NCBI RefSeq assembly: GCF_013248975.1
Contig: NZ_JABRWH010000001.1
Location: forward strand, 4,112,001 to 4,176,000
DNA length: 64,000 nt
Direction: 5' to 3'
Source: Neobacillus endophyticus
GTDB taxonomy: Bacteria > Bacillota > Bacilli > Bacillales > Cytobacillaceae
This document shows, in pieces, positions 1 through 9,303 of this stretch (within the stretch, counting starts at the first letter, position 1; each line of letters begins with the position of its first letter). The notes under the pieces were generated by a model. That model searched no databases and was not told where the DNA came from. It was given only the letters and a program-made list of their open reading frames with translations. The translations under genes were made by a program, and so were the position numbers.

Positions 1-2
1 CG

Positions 3-1022
3 AAAATGTTGATTGAGCAACATAAGAAACCATTTATCGTGATGGGAAATGGTATTTGCAGGCATGATGCTAGTAGGGAAATTCAAACGATTATTGATGC
101 ACTAAAAGTACCAACGGTTCACAGTTTTATGGCAAAAGGTGTGCTGGCAAAAGAACATCCGCAGAATTATTTTACGTTTGGATTTAATGAGAATGACATG
201 GTTTTATCTGGAATAGATGAAGCTGATTTACTGATCGTAATTGGTTTCGATTTTGTGGAAAAGCTTCCTAAAGAGTGGAATAAAAAGAAATTTCCTATAT
301 TACACATTGATTCCCTTCCCGCTGAGGTTCATGAATATTATCCTGTAAAGGCAGAATTAGTTGGAGATATAAAGAAAATCTTGAATTGTCTATCTCACTT
401 AGGGCTTCCTAATAAATCTTGGGCACCTGCAGGAAATTTAAAGGAACAATTGAAATCAGCGTATAACATAATAGATCACCAGAACTTAACGGACGTGCTT
501 CCATTTACGATTGAAAATATTTTAAACCATGTAGAAAATATGATACCTGATCACACCATTGTCATTTCGGATGTCGGGGCACATAAAGTGTCCATAGCCC
601 GTACGTATCATCCAAAAAAACCAAATCAGGTAATCATATCGAATGGATTGGCATCAATGGGAATCTCACTGCCAGGTGCAATCGGCGCCAAATTAGCTGT
701 GCCTGATTCTCTTGTAATTTGTATCACTGGTGATGGCGGAGCATTAATGAATTTTGCTGAAATAGAGACTGCCAAGCGGTTAGGTCTTTCTTTTATGATC
801 ATTATTATCAATGATTCCATGTTAAAGCTTGAGGTCCAACAAATGGACAAAAAGTTTGGCAAAAGTTACGGTGCAAACTTCCAAAATCCCGACTTTTTAC
901 AATTAGCCGCAAGCTTCGGTATCAAAAGTATGCGAGCAAATAATCTGGTCGAATTTAAAAAACACTTTAATGAAACAATTACATTAGATGAAATGGTACT
1001 GATTGATGTTGTTCTTTCGTAA
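3..1022 (+). CDS. Thiamine-pyrophosphate enzyme, acetolactate-synthase-like (5' end outside window)
   Basis: The frame is open from the left edge and the visible part begins in the central domain, so about 200 N-terminal residues probably lie outside the window. Residues 1-130 match the NAD/FAD-like middle domain of the family (PFIVMGNG near the start, then DLLIVIGFDF). Residues 190-330 form the C-terminal TPP-binding domain with the diphosphate motif GDGG followed about 27 residues later by IINDS. Family members decarboxylate 2-oxo acids; acetolactate synthase is the best-known one. The exact substrate cannot be told, because the N-terminal catalytic glutamate region is missing. An ATG at position 6 is internal and is unlikely to be the true start. 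The gene is followed by a short palindromic repeat. Confidence 0.8.
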   Translation, partial: KMLIEQHKKPFIVMGNGICRHDASREIQTIIDALKVPTVHSFMAKGVLAKEHPQNYFTFGFNENDMVLSGIDEADLLIVIGFDFVEKLPKEWNKKKFPILHIDSLPAEVHEYYPVKAELVGDIKKILNCLSHLGLPNKSWAPAGNLKEQLKSAYNIIDHQNLTDVLPFTIENILNHVENMIPDHTIVISDVGAHKVSIARTYHPKKPNQVIISNGLASMGISLPGAIGAKLAVPDSLVICITGDGGALMNFAEIETAKRLGLSFMIIIINDSMLKLEVQQMDKKFGKSYGANFQNPDFLQLAASFGIKSMRANNLVEFKKHFNETITLDEMVLIDVVLS

Positions 1023-1031
1023 ATAAAACAG

Positions 1032-1057
1032 GTGCCTGACACCGTGGTGTCAGGCAC
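1032..1057. repeat. Short perfect palindrome (GTGCCTGACACC family)
   Basis: Two 12-base arms (gtgcctgacacc and ggtgtcaggcac) are separated by two bases, eight bases after the stop of the TPP enzyme. From memory, similar palindromes are scattered through many Bacillaceae genomes. It may act as a terminator for the converging genes, but no clear T-run follows on either strand. Confidence 0.6.
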
Positions 1058-1064
1058 TCTATGT

Positions 1065-1556
1065 TTATTTCTTAAAAATGGTAGATATCACCTGATTATA
1101 GGTCATTGCACTGTTGACAACAAATATGCCTGGTTTCAGGTTCTTCTCCAATCCTTTTTTCTGGATATCCTGTGAGAAATTAAAGGCATTCGGAATCATA
1201 TTTGCTTTTACTAACATTCTTCCAATGTCAATGCTGGTCATCCCCTGTGATACATTCACTACCACTGTTGTAGCAGTTTTACTAGAATTGATAGGTTTAT
1301 CAGCAGATTGTTTCGCTGATGACACAACAGACTTTGTATTCGCTATGGTTTTGTCGTAATCAGCTTTTGTCTGCACGACATATCCGTTTGTTTCCAGAAT
1401 CTTTTTCATTTCCGTTTCAGTTGTTTTAGCGACTGGTTTCGAACTTCCACCTTGGCTGGAGAGATAGACCGTGCCACTGATCGTTGTGGCGATTAGTAAT
1501 CCTGCTGCAAAGCTGCTTAATAAGTTAATTCTCAACGGCAACTTTTCTCCCTCCAT
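1065..1556 (-). CDS. MltG/YceG-like small membrane-anchored protein
   Basis: A 163-residue protein with one N-terminal membrane segment (about residues 9-32), a polar linker rich in S, T and K, and a C-terminal part (about 105-163) with the pattern SxxxIGRMLVKANMIxNAxxFxxxI followed by LKPGIF. This resembles the N-terminal LysM-like module of MltG/YceG endolytic transglycosylases. The catalytic transglycosylase part is absent, because full MltG is over 340 residues. A role at the cell wall is inferred only. It overlaps the end of the preceding gene by 32 bases, so the two are surely co-transcribed. Confidence 0.65.
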   Translation of the reverse strand: MEGEKLPLRINLLSSFAAGLLIATTISGTVYLSSQGGSSKPVAKTTETEMKKILETNGYVVQTKADYDKTIANTKSVVSSAKQSADKPINSSKTATTVVVNVSQGMTSIDIGRMLVKANMIPNAFNFSQDIQKKGLEKNLKPGIFVVNSAMTYNQVISTIFKK

Positions 1557-1905
1557 CCTTTACTTGTTGGTAAGGAGCAACTATTTGTTCGATTTCACTG
1601 ACCGGTACCTGCTTTAATTCTGCGATGTTCTCAATTGAATAACTACGTTTATATAAATCTAGTACCTCGCGCATGAAAATCCTCTCTTCAGATGAAAGCT
1701 GAAATCCGGAAGCTTCAATTACCACTTCCAAATCAAGCTCCAGATTCCGAACGGAGTCTTGAAGAGCGTTGATCTCTTTCATTGTAGAAATATGCATCAT
1801 ATCAATTTGTTCATGTTCCTTTTTTGCAGCTTGTGAAGTCTTCATAATGGAGAAAATTAGCAATACAAGTGAAATCACAAACAATCCTGCTAAAGTCCAA
1901 AACAT
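1525..1905 (-). CDS. Conserved membrane-anchored protein, function unknown
   Basis: A 126-residue protein: one membrane helix at residues 3-22, then a charged, probably coiled-coil region, and a C-terminal stretch (about 85-115) reading like a small helix-turn-helix (SIENIAELKQVPVSEIEQIV). A good ribosome binding site (aaaggaggaaac) precedes the ATG. It is the first gene of a two-gene unit with the MltG-like protein that it overlaps. I do not recognise the family by name. Confidence 0.7.
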   Translation of the reverse strand: MFWTLAGLFVISLVLLIFSIMKTSQAAKKEHEQIDMMHISTMKEINALQDSVRNLELDLEVVIEASGFQLSSEERIFMREVLDLYKRSYSIENIAELKQVPVSEIEQIVAPYQQVKDGGRKVAVEN

Positions 1906-2042
1906 TCAATGTTTCCTCCTTTTATTGAATACAAGTTATTATTATACTACGACAATATTAAATTTCACTTAAATTCTACAAAACACGAAAAAAGTCGGAG
2001 ATAAATGACAATATGTGCTCCTTCTTTTAAATCTTTCATCAT

Positions 2043-2068
2043 AAAAAAATAGCACCCAAACGAGTGCT
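2043..2068 (-). terminator. Intrinsic terminator after the aldo/keto reductase
   Basis: On the minus strand a hairpin with AGCAC/GTGCT arms is followed by ATTTTTTT, 15 bases beyond the stop codon of the aldo/keto reductase gene. Confidence 0.75.
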
Positions 2069-2082
2069 TTAACCAAAGATCA

Positions 2083-3015
2083 TCAAGAAAAAATCCGGTC
2101 GATTTCTTTTATTTCCTCATTGGTTAATTGAACTTCCAATGTTTTTAAATTATTTAGTACCTGTTCAGCCCGTTTTGCACCTGGAATGACCACATCAATC
2201 GATTGTCGTGTAAAATACCAAGCAAGAACAACATGGGCCACCTCTACCCCTTTGTTCCAAGCTATATGCCGAATATGTTCAATTTTTTCTAGGTTCTGCT
2301 CATAGACACCTTCACTAAATTGCGGCCTTTTTCTCATGCCTTCACTTAGTTCCGTATTTTTGTTATATTTTCCGGTTAATAATCCCGAAGCAAGCGGAAA
2401 GTATGGTATATAGGAAATTTTGTGTTCCTCTGCATATGGTAATAATTCATTTTCAGCACGGCGGTTTAATAGATTATACTCCCCTTGATACACATCTACA
2501 TAGCCATCTTTGTTGGCTTCCTTTAATTGCTCGATGGAAAAATTTGAGACACCAATTGCCTTGATTTTTCCTTCATCCTTCAATTGTTTTAATGCTCCAA
2601 TCGCTTCATCCTTTGGAGTGTCCTGATCGGGAAAATGGATGTAAAATAAATCTATGTAATCTGTTTGCAGTCGTTGTAGACTTTCCTCTACAGATTGTTT
2701 TAAAAATGCAGGTGAATTGTCAATAACGACTACATTACCGACAAATTTGTGGGCTGCTTTTGTGGCAATGACAATTTCAGAACGATTCCCAGCTTCCTTA
2801 ACTACTTCACCTATGATTTCTTCGGAACGTTTCGGGCCGTAGATAAAAGCCGTATCTAAAAAATTAATTCCATTTGCCAGTCCTGTGAGAACTAATTCTC
2901 TTCCAGCTTCTTCATCAAGGTTAGGAAAAAGGTTGTGTCCCCCAACAGCGTTTGTTCCTAATCCTATTGGATTTACATACAAGTCTGTGTGACCAATTCG
3001 AATGTGCTTTGTCAT
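2083..3015 (-). CDS. Aldo/keto reductase
   Basis: A 310-residue NADPH-dependent oxidoreductase of the aldo/keto reductase superfamily, with a TIM-barrel fold. Visible marks are GLGTNAVGG at the first strand, the catalytic tetrad region around [18 protein letters not shown] (Asp and Tyr), the Lys in IVIATKAA, and the C-terminal cofactor-binding [17 protein letters not shown]. Length and order are typical for YqkF/YrpG-type proteins. The substrate cannot be deduced. The gene stands alone with its own terminator. Confidence 0.9.
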   Translation of the reverse strand: MTKHIRIGHTDLYVNPIGLGTNAVGGHNLFPNLDEEAGRELVLTGLANGINFLDTAFIYGPKRSEEIIGEVVKEAGNRSEIVIATKAAHKFVGNVVVIDNSPAFLKQSVEESLQRLQTDYIDLFYIHFPDQDTPKDEAIGALKQLKDEGKIKAIGVSNFSIEQLKEANKDGYVDVYQGEYNLLNRRAENELLPYAEEHKISYIPYFPLASGLLTGKYNKNTELSEGMRKRPQFSEGVYEQNLEKIEHIRHIAWNKGVEVAHVVLAWYFTRQSIDVVIPGAKRAEQVLNNLKTLEVQLTNEEIKEIDRIFS

Positions 3016-3101
3016 TCCCTTACAACCCCTTTCGTTTCAATATCATTATCATAGCATCATTGGTATTTTATTCCGAATGTTTTGCATTTACTAAATATTT
3101 A

Positions 3102-3602
3102 TTATGATTTCATGTTTGTCAAATGGGCATTAATCCATTTTTCAAACATTTCATTCAATTGGCTTTTTTTCTGTGCTTTTAACCATTCCACTTGGTCAAT
3201 CGGCAGTTTTAATTTTAAAGTTACATCTTCATTGGGCATTTCTACTTTTCTAATATCTGCTAATGTAATTCCGGCTTCTATATCAGGGAACCAAGGATCA
3301 TTTTCATTGACTCGGTCAAAATTCTCATATTCTTGAATGTCATCAATCTCACAAAATAAATGAAGCTGCGGCAGCATCCCCGTTAACGCTTTAACGTGCA
3401 TAATAGAATGGATTACTCTTCCGTCCTCTAATCCAATTTCCACTATAAGGTTTTCTTCCTTTTGATATTTCCTTAGCACTATCTCACTAACTATGATATC
3501 CAATTCCAAAGTCAGACCGGAACTGGCTTCAAAGATGTAAATTGCACTATTAAATACTAGAATTTCTTTACCATCAAATTTAACTGAACTAACACCCGTC
3601 AT
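3102..3602 (-). CDS. Conserved hypothetical protein
   Basis: A 166-residue acidic, soluble protein without signal peptide or membrane segment; GGAGGAACAAGC precedes the ATG. The first two thirds are rich in alternating hydrophobic and charged residues, suggesting a beta-rich fold. The C-terminus (about 130-166) looks helical. I recognise no motif and assign no function. Confidence 0.7.
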   Translation of the reverse strand: MTGVSSVKFDGKEILVFNSAIYIFEASSGLTLELDIIVSEIVLRKYQKEENLIVEIGLEDGRVIHSIMHVKALTGMLPQLHLFCEIDDIQEYENFDRVNENDPWFPDIEAGITLADIRKVEMPNEDVTLKLKLPIDQVEWLKAQKKSQLNEMFEKWINAHLTNMKS

Positions 3603-3958
3603 GCTTGTTCCTCCAAAAAATCAAACTGTTAAAAGATCGAATATACGCTCAATTTCTTTCATTATAACTCTTAAATGATCATTCCTATACTATAAAAAAA
3701 GCTTAACAAGTGTCAATTTTGTAATTAACTGGCGATGATACCTACCTAAATAAATATTGAATTTTTGTTTCGTCTCAACAATATTAAAGTACTTATTATA
3801 GGAATTGAGCTTTACATGAAAAAGAGAGCGAGCAGCGTCTAAGTACTTAGTAAAATAAACGTTAGTGATCAATATTGATTAAATATACAAAAAGAAAAAA
3901 GCCAGGGCATTTGATACCTGGCAAATGATGAAACACTTCTACTTTTTATAAAACCTAT
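3603..3958. other. Intergenic stretch without a convincing gene
   Basis: AT-rich sequence between two minus-strand genes. It contains the terminator of the left gene at its left end and presumably the promoter region of the hypothetical gene. One 60-codon open frame (3690-3872, minus) has no ribosome binding site and no protein-like composition. Confidence 0.6.
3890..3922 (-). terminator. Intrinsic terminator
   Basis: GCCAGG/CCTGGC arms followed on the minus strand by CTTTTTTCTTTTT. It lies upstream of the 4.4 kb gene's stop, so it ends that minus-strand transcript. Confidence 0.75.
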
Positions 3959-4444
3959 TTAAACCCAATTATCATCATTATTGTCCCAACCGCCAACATC
4001 ATCACCATTTTGGAAATCGTTTTGATCGTTGTAGTCGATATTATCTGGATCATCACGGCGTCGGTCATCCCAAATTCCTTGGTTATCCCCTTGAAATTGG
4101 TTTAGTTCATCTTGCAGGCGGTCAATTTCATGCTCCTGAATGATATTTTGGTCCATTAATTCTCTCATGATTTCATGATCTTCGAGGTTTTGCAAGGCAT
4201 TAAATTGATCGAAGCCAATCCTCCCCTGTTCAAACAAAAAGGTGAGCAAGGCGCCCGCGGCCATTCCTCCGGCAAATGTTCCTAATCGGCCAAATTCCGT
4301 CTGATTTGGTGGTCCATAATAGTCCGGTCGTTCATAATAGCCCCTTCTAGAATCATATATTTGCGGCCGATTCCGGTTAGTAAGTGGTCTGATAATTAAA
4401 AAATAAACTAAAACAATAATAATGATAACAGCAATGAAAAACAT
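3959..4444 (-). CDS. Membrane-anchored protein with acidic tail, function unknown
   Basis: A 161-residue protein with an N-terminal membrane helix (residues 2-19), an R/Y/P-rich juxtamembrane segment, a Gly/Ala-rich second hydrophobic stretch (about 58-72), and a C-terminus from about residue 115 dominated by D, N, Q and G. GGAGGG precedes the ATG. Composition suggests a surface-exposed disordered tail. The family is not recognised. Confidence 0.65.
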   Translation of the reverse strand: MFFIAVIIIIVLVYFLIIRPLTNRNRPQIYDSRRGYYERPDYYGPPNQTEFGRLGTFAGGMAAGALLTFLFEQGRIGFDQFNALQNLEDHEIMRELMDQNIIQEHEIDRLQDELNQFQGDNQGIWDDRRRDDPDNIDYNDQNDFQNGDDVGGWDNNDDNWV

Positions 4445-4498
4445 TCATATTCCCTCCTAATCTTAGTTAAAGAGAGTATTAAATCGGGTATAGGTCCA

Positions 4499-4975
4499 TT
4501 AAAGCTTTTTAAAACCTTCCTCCAATAAAAACGTTTCTGCTTCTTCACGCGTATCGAAAGTTTCTTCGAGATTTAATCCAAAATAAATATTCCAGACATC
4601 TAGCTCCTGGATTAACAGAAGTGTTTCCTTTTCAACGTTCACCCAGCGTTCCGCCTGCTGATCACCTATAATGGCAGCTTCAGCCACGAGTTTTTCAGCT
4701 CCAGAAAGACTGCGAATGGATTCTTTTATAATTTGCTTTAAATCTTCAGCTGAATAATCTCTGATATTCACTAACCCCTTTTCATTGGTTGGATAATTTG
4801 ATAAAAGGCCGGCATAAATGAAGCCATTTCCATTTGGGTGAAGGTGGTAAACTACATTTTTCTTATCGTATATACTTTCATTAAATTGAAAATTAACCCT
4901 CCCTAGGGAAACGTTCACTCGTTCGAGTTCAGGAAAAGATTCGATAATAGCAAGTTTTTCTTCAAAATTAAGCAT
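4499..4975 (-). CDS. Conserved hypothetical protein
   Basis: A 158-residue soluble protein, GGAGG with good spacing before ATG. It begins with a helix (FEEKLAIIESFPEL) followed by beta-like strands, and the C-terminus is helical. No catalytic motif is visible. It is separated by 54 bases from the next minus-strand gene and may be co-transcribed with it. Confidence 0.7.
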   Translation of the reverse strand: MLNFEEKLAIIESFPELERVNVSLGRVNFQFNESIYDKKNVVYHLHPNGNGFIYAGLLSNYPTNEKGLVNIRDYSAEDLKQIIKESIRSLSGAEKLVAEAAIIGDQQAERWVNVEKETLLLIQELDVWNIYFGLNLEETFDTREEAETFLLEEGFKKL

Positions 4976-5296
4976 TGATTGCCTCCAAATTTTTAGTCAC
5001 CTTTATTTTAACATAACCGTCTTAAACTTAAAAAAGGGAAACTGTCAGCATAAGTTTAGATTAATATGGAGAAGGATTTTGTTTTTGGAGAGACCATTTG
5101 CAAAAGGAAAGGGAAAAGTTATATTTAATCCAACTTAACCCCAAATATTTCTTATCAATTTTTCGTGAATATTTTAATTTCCTTCTACCTCATTTTGAAA
5201 ACTGCTGCACAACGTTTAGGATTAATAACAATACAGTATACAATCTCAGATAAAATATAAAACGGAAGGTTTAACAGCCGTGTTATATATTTTTTG
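4976..5296. other. Intergenic stretch
   Basis: Three hundred bases of AT-rich DNA between two minus-strand genes. I see no gene, clear repeat or strong terminator; a terminator for the MATE gene would be expected here, but only weak hairpins are present. Confidence 0.5.
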
Positions 5297-6622
5297 TTAT
5301 AAATCCCTAATTACATTCTTACTTTTTCTGTACCATGCAAAAAGAACGGCTCGTAAAGCGTTATCTACTGCAATGGAAATCCATACGGCCGGTAATCCAA
5401 ATCCAAGTTTCCATGCAAAGATATAAACACCTAATGTTCGAACAACCCATATACCAATCATAGTAACCGCCATGGGGAATTTACTGTTACCCCCAGCTTG
5501 AACGACTGATGTATCAATAGTAACTGATGCTAAGAACGGCTGAGAAAATGTATCGATTAATAAAATAATTCCTAATAGGTGAATGACAGTTTTATTATGA
5601 GTAAATATTGCGCCTATCCAAGGACTCGAAATTGCTAATATTGCCGTTATAACGGTCATGGAAATTGCCGATTGAATATAACTCCATTTCCGATATTCCT
5701 TCATATCTGAATAATTTTTTTCACCAATTGCTTGTCCGATTAGAGTGCTTGCTGCTACAGCAAATCCTCCACCGACTGTAAAGGCAAATGTGGTTAATGT
5801 TCCTGCAATATTGTGGGTCGCATAAGTTTCTGTTCCCATGCGAACAATTAAACCGAAATAAACAACTTGCCCAATTCTCATGCTTATTCTTTCTAATACG
5901 GCAGGAATCGCAAATTTTATCATGCTACCTACAATGTTCCAAATGACTTTAAAATCCCTGCTTTTCAAAGCTATGGATGGCATACGCTGCGATATGATGA
6001 ACAGTCGTAAGAAACCATATATCCTTGCTAAAATCATTGCAACTGCTGCTCCAGTTATTCCTACTCCTTTGAATGGTCCTAATCCAAAAATTAAAACATA
6101 ATCCAAAACGATATGAATTGCATTCATTTCAATACCCACTCTGAAAGGGGTCCTTGTATCCCCAACAGCTCGAAAGGATGCAGATTGAGCAGTAAACAAT
6201 GCAATAAATGGAGTGAGACCTAAAACCACTTTAAAATATATGATAGCTGTGTTTTTCAGTTGCCTGTTAGCCCCAACCATTGTTAGCAATGGATTAGCGA
6301 AAACAACGGAAATCAAAGAAAAGACTAGTCCTATTAGGATCGATATAAAGAGACCGTGAAAAATAACGGATTTGCTTCGTTCTTCATCTTTTGCTCCAAA
6401 TGCTCTCGATAAAAATACGGAAAGTGTAGCAGAAATAGCTGAAAAAACCCCAATATACGTCATACTGTAGATGTTGGTAACACCTACTGCATTTATAGCC
6501 AGAAGACCTAACCTTGCAATAAAAAAAGAGTCTACGACTCCCAGTAAACTTTGAAGATACGATTCGCCAATGGCTGGTATTGCAATATTAAAAACTTTTT
6601 TTGCTTTGCTCGGAATATACAA
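5297..6622 (-). CDS. MATE family multidrug/sodium exporter
   Basis: A 441-residue polytopic protein with about 12 hydrophobic segments, the usual MATE length. The N-terminal IPAIGESYLQSLLGVVDSFFIARLG is typical of the first helix of MATE transporters, and the half-repeat recurs near residue 235 (FAIPAVLERISMRIGQ). Such proteins export cationic compounds with H+ or Na+ antiport. The start is TTG, ten bases after GAAGG. It stands alone. Confidence 0.88.
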   Translation of the reverse strand: MYIPSKAKKVFNIAIPAIGESYLQSLLGVVDSFFIARLGLLAINAVGVTNIYSMTYIGVFSAISATLSVFLSRAFGAKDEERSKSVIFHGLFISILIGLVFSLISVVFANPLLTMVGANRQLKNTAIIYFKVVLGLTPFIALFTAQSASFRAVGDTRTPFRVGIEMNAIHIVLDYVLIFGLGPFKGVGITGAAVAMILARIYGFLRLFIISQRMPSIALKSRDFKVIWNIVGSMIKFAIPAVLERISMRIGQVVYFGLIVRMGTETYATHNIAGTLTTFAFTVGGGFAVAASTLIGQAIGEKNYSDMKEYRKWSYIQSAISMTVITAILAISSPWIGAIFTHNKTVIHLLGIILLIDTFSQPFLASVTIDTSVVQAGGNSKFPMAVTMIGIWVVRTLGVYIFAWKLGFGLPAVWISIAVDNALRAVLFAWYRKSKNVIRDL

Positions 6623-6841
6623 AAAATGTGCCTTCTTTCTTTAACAATTGGGTCTAAAATTATATTAACTAGTGGTGATGATGTTCCTGATCAGTTTTGA
6701 GCAATTAGCAACTTCATCCTGGGGATGCTATTTATTTCATTTAATTTTTCTTCGTAATATTTCTAATATATTAACATCAATTTATGTACATATATGCATA
6801 TTATCATCATTATTTCTTTATAATTCCTTTTTATTTATTGA

Positions 6842-7023
6842 CTCTATTATTATTCATTGTTAATTTTCGTGCAGGCAAGAGAATTCATAAGCGGAGAATT
6901 TCCGGCTAATGTATAAATAGGTTTAAGAAGCAGATTTAGGCGGAGATATTCCGATTAACTGCTCTAAATAAGACAAAATCCACAGTTTTGGATAATATAA
7001 AAGGAAAAACTTCCTTTATTTTT
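6842..7023 (+). repeat. Structured repeat, copy A (3'-truncated)
   Basis: First unit of a direct duplication with 185-base period. It contains two related internal blocks, AGCGGAGAATTTCCGGCTAA and GGCGGAGATATTCCGATTAA, each with a CGGA/TCCG inverted repeat. Compared with copies B and C it lacks the last 50 or so bases. Confidence 0.85.
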
Positions 7024-7024
7024 A

Positions 7025-7262
7025 GGCTCTGTTATTATTCATTGTTGATTTTCGTGTAGGTACGAGAATTCATAAGCGGAGAATTTCCGGCTAATGTATC
7101 CAGATGAAGTTTAAGAAGCAGATATAAGCGGAGATATTCCGATTAACTGCTCTAAATAAGACAAAATCCAAAGATTTGGATCATATAAAAGGAAAAACTT
7201 CCTTTATTTTTAAGGAAATAGGGGTATTTCCCAATTTAAACGGATTTTTACCGTTTATTTTT
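7025..7262 (+). repeat. Structured repeat, copy B (full length)
   Basis: Starts ggctctgttattattc and ends ccgtttattttt, about 238 bases. Besides the two CGGA/TCCG blocks it carries hairpins TTCCTT/AAGGAA and AAACGG/CCGTTT near its right end. Nearly identical to copy C at 56.2 kb, which lies in the opposite orientation. Confidence 0.85.
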
Positions 7263-7308
7263 CTAACTCAGTGAAATCAACATTCAGCTATAAAAGAGCC
7301 TATTTATT

Positions 7309-7344
7309 AAAAAAGCAGTGAGATCTCATTTCGAAATCCACTGC
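7309..7344 (-). terminator. Intrinsic terminator after the carboxylase unit
   Basis: GCAGTG/CACTGC arms followed on the minus strand by TTTTTT. It sits just after the small open frame 7357-7440 rather than right after the carboxylase stop. Confidence 0.8.
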
Positions 7345-7356
7345 CTTTATACTTTT

Positions 7357-7440
7357 TTAAAAATTTCCTTTATCATTTACTTGTACCTCAAAAGAGAACG
7401 GCTTAACCGCAAACAGTGTCCCTTTTCCTATACTGCTCAT
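7357..7440 (-). CDS. Possible 27-residue protein downstream of the carboxylase
   Basis: ATG preceded by AGAGGGG with four-base spacing, starting 21 bases after the stop of the carboxyltransferase gene and ending just before the terminator. The peptide begins MSSIGKGTLF and ends VNDKGNF. It could be a genuine small protein of this operon or the stub of a lost gene such as a biotin carrier. No family is recognised. Confidence 0.35.
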   Translation of the reverse strand: MSSIGKGTLFAVKPFSFEVQVNDKGNF

Positions 7441-7461
7441 ATTTCCCCTCTTTTTTCACCT

Positions 7462-9018
7462 TTAAGGCCGCATCCCATGTTTTGATGGTCCAAGTTGTTG
7501 AGGGAGCAGTTCGTATGCATCTTTCACCCAATCACATAACAATGGTCGGGTATCTCTAGGATCAATTATTTCTTCAATTCCAAAAGCTTCAGCAGTTCGA
7601 AAGGGGGATCGTACCGATTCCATTCGATCTAATAGCTCTTTCAGTAATGCATCTGGATGATCACTCGCCTCAAGCTCGCGGCGATAGGCAACATGTACAC
7701 CGCCTTCAACCGGAAGTGAACCCCAATCTCCTGAAGGCCAAGCGTATCGTAAATTTAATCCATGACCGTTACTCATTCCGGCGCCGCCAACTCCAAAAAC
7801 ACGGCGGATTATGATTTCAACCATCGGTACCGTTGCTTGATAAATGGCTGCAATGGCACGAACTCCTTTTCGAATCGTTCCTTTTTTCTCTGAAGGCAAG
7901 CCAATGACCATGCCAGGCTGATCGACTAAATTCACGATCGGCAGATGAAATGTCTGACAGAGGTCAACAAATCTCTCTATTTTATCGGAGCTTTCAGCGG
8001 TTAGTCCCCCTCCATTAACATACGGGTCGCTTGCTAAAACACCAACAGAATATCCATCAAGCCGCGCAAAACAGGTAAGTGTACCTCCACCATAATATCT
8101 TCCCATTTCAAAAATGGAGCTTTGATCAAAAATCATGGGTAAAAGCTCCCTTATTTTATATGGTGTTTTTCTGTTTTTTGGTATAAAGGAGATTAAACGT
8201 TCGTCTTTTCGAGAAGGGTCATCTTGTGTGGATAAAACAGGCGGAAGCTTCCATACACTTGGAGGCAGATAAGAAAGGAAGGTACGGATTTGTTCAAAGG
8301 CATCTTCCTCTGTTTTTGCTATATTATCCACTGCTCCACTTGTTCGATGTACCTGGACTCCTCCTAATTCCTCTTTGGTTAAATCTTGTCCCATCCCAAA
8401 CTTAACCACAGGCGGCCCAGCCACAAATAATTGTGATGTCTCTTCAACCATGACAGAAAAATGCGAAGCGGCCACTCTGGCAGCTCCTAGTCCTGCTACA
8501 GAGCCAAGACAGGCTGAAACAACAGGAACTAACTCCAAATTTCCAACTACTAAATCCCAAGCCGGATTTACAGGAACATACGTAAATCCTTCCGAATCCA
8601 GGAACTTTACACTGCCACCGCCGCCAGTTCCATCAACAAGGCGAATAATAGGAATCTGAAGGTCATGGGCCATCCGCTCAGCATACACTTGTTTGCCGAT
8701 GATCGCTCCATCCGCTGCTCCGCCTCTGACAGTGAAATCATCACCTCCAACCACCACTTTACTTCCCAAAATTTTCCCAGTGCCTAAGATAAAATTGGCT
8801 GGCATAAATTCAAGTAAATAACCATCCTCATCATATTTGCTTTTACCTGCGATGGCTCCGATTTCATGAAAACTGTCGGGATCCAGTAATTTTTCAATTC
8901 TTTCCCTTACAGTTAATTTGCCATTTGCTCTGTGTCTAGCAACCCGCTCTTCTCCGCCCAACCGATAGGCTAACGATTCTCTAGACCGCAGCTCCTTGAT
9001 TTCCTCTTCCCAAGACAA
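7462..9018 (-). CDS. Acyl-CoA carboxylase, carboxyltransferase (beta) subunit
   Basis: A 518-residue carboxyltransferase of the propionyl-/methylmalonyl-/acetyl-CoA carboxylase family, of usual length. It has two crotonase-like halves: residues about 30-260, with the oxyanion Gly-rich DGTGGGGSVKF and SACLGSVAGLGAARVAASHF, and about 270-510, with the biotin-pocket LVDQPGMVIG and RRVFGVGGAGMSNG. It moves a carboxyl group from carboxybiotin to an acyl-CoA. No biotin carboxylase or carrier gene is adjacent, so its partners must be elsewhere. B. subtilis YqjD is a plausible relative. The acyl substrate is not certain. Confidence 0.9.
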   Translation of the reverse strand: MSWEEEIKELRSRESLAYRLGGEERVARHRANGKLTVRERIEKLLDPDSFHEIGAIAGKSKYDEDGYLLEFMPANFILGTGKILGSKVVVGGDDFTVRGGAADGAIIGKQVYAERMAHDLQIPIIRLVDGTGGGGSVKFLDSEGFTYVPVNPAWDLVVGNLELVPVVSACLGSVAGLGAARVAASHFSVMVEETSQLFVAGPPVVKFGMGQDLTKEELGGVQVHRTSGAVDNIAKTEEDAFEQIRTFLSYLPPSVWKLPPVLSTQDDPSRKDERLISFIPKNRKTPYKIRELLPMIFDQSSIFEMGRYYGGGTLTCFARLDGYSVGVLASDPYVNGGGLTAESSDKIERFVDLCQTFHLPIVNLVDQPGMVIGLPSEKKGTIRKGVRAIAAIYQATVPMVEIIIRRVFGVGGAGMSNGHGLNLRYAWPSGDWGSLPVEGGVHVAYRRELEASDHPDALLKELLDRMESVRSPFRTAEAFGIEEIIDPRDTRPLLCDWVKDAYELLPQQLGPSKHGMRP

Positions 9019-9126
9019 AATGATTCCTCCTTTGAAAATGGTTAATCTCCTCAGACATTAAAGAAAGAATACTAGTCTAATTTCCAATCTATTTCTGGTA
9101 AACACAGAATATTCCCTTAAATATAT

Positions 9127-9163
9127 AAAAAATACCAGGCATTGAAATCACCCGGTATTTTTT
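9127..9163 (-). terminator. Terminator, possibly bidirectional
   Basis: TACCAGG/CCCGGTA hairpin flanked by A-run and T-run on both sides, between the epimerase gene and the carboxylase gene, both on the minus strand. Confidence 0.75.
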
Positions 9164-9303
9164 AAAAAATGTTTCTTGCAGGCTGAAGGCTGCATCCATC
9201 AATTATTGTAAAAAGCAACAAGGTACATTTACTTAGGATAAGACAGTGTACTCTTAACCAATCATTAGAGAGATCCACTGTATGAAACTTTTGTAATATG
9301 TTT

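Larger units (their letters stand above)
6623..7356. other. Noncoding region with tandem structured repeats
   Basis: Left of 6840 the sequence is very AT-rich without a gene. From 6842 to 7262 it is filled by two direct copies of a repeat unit, described separately. The rest contains the terminator of the carboxylase unit. Confidence 0.6.

Noticed and set aside
3690..3872. 60-codon open frame, minus strand
   Set aside because: No ribosome site, unlikely composition and no neighbours in register.
6672..6863. 63-codon plus-strand frame
   Set aside because: Runs into the structured repeat, has no ribosome site and has AT-driven composition.
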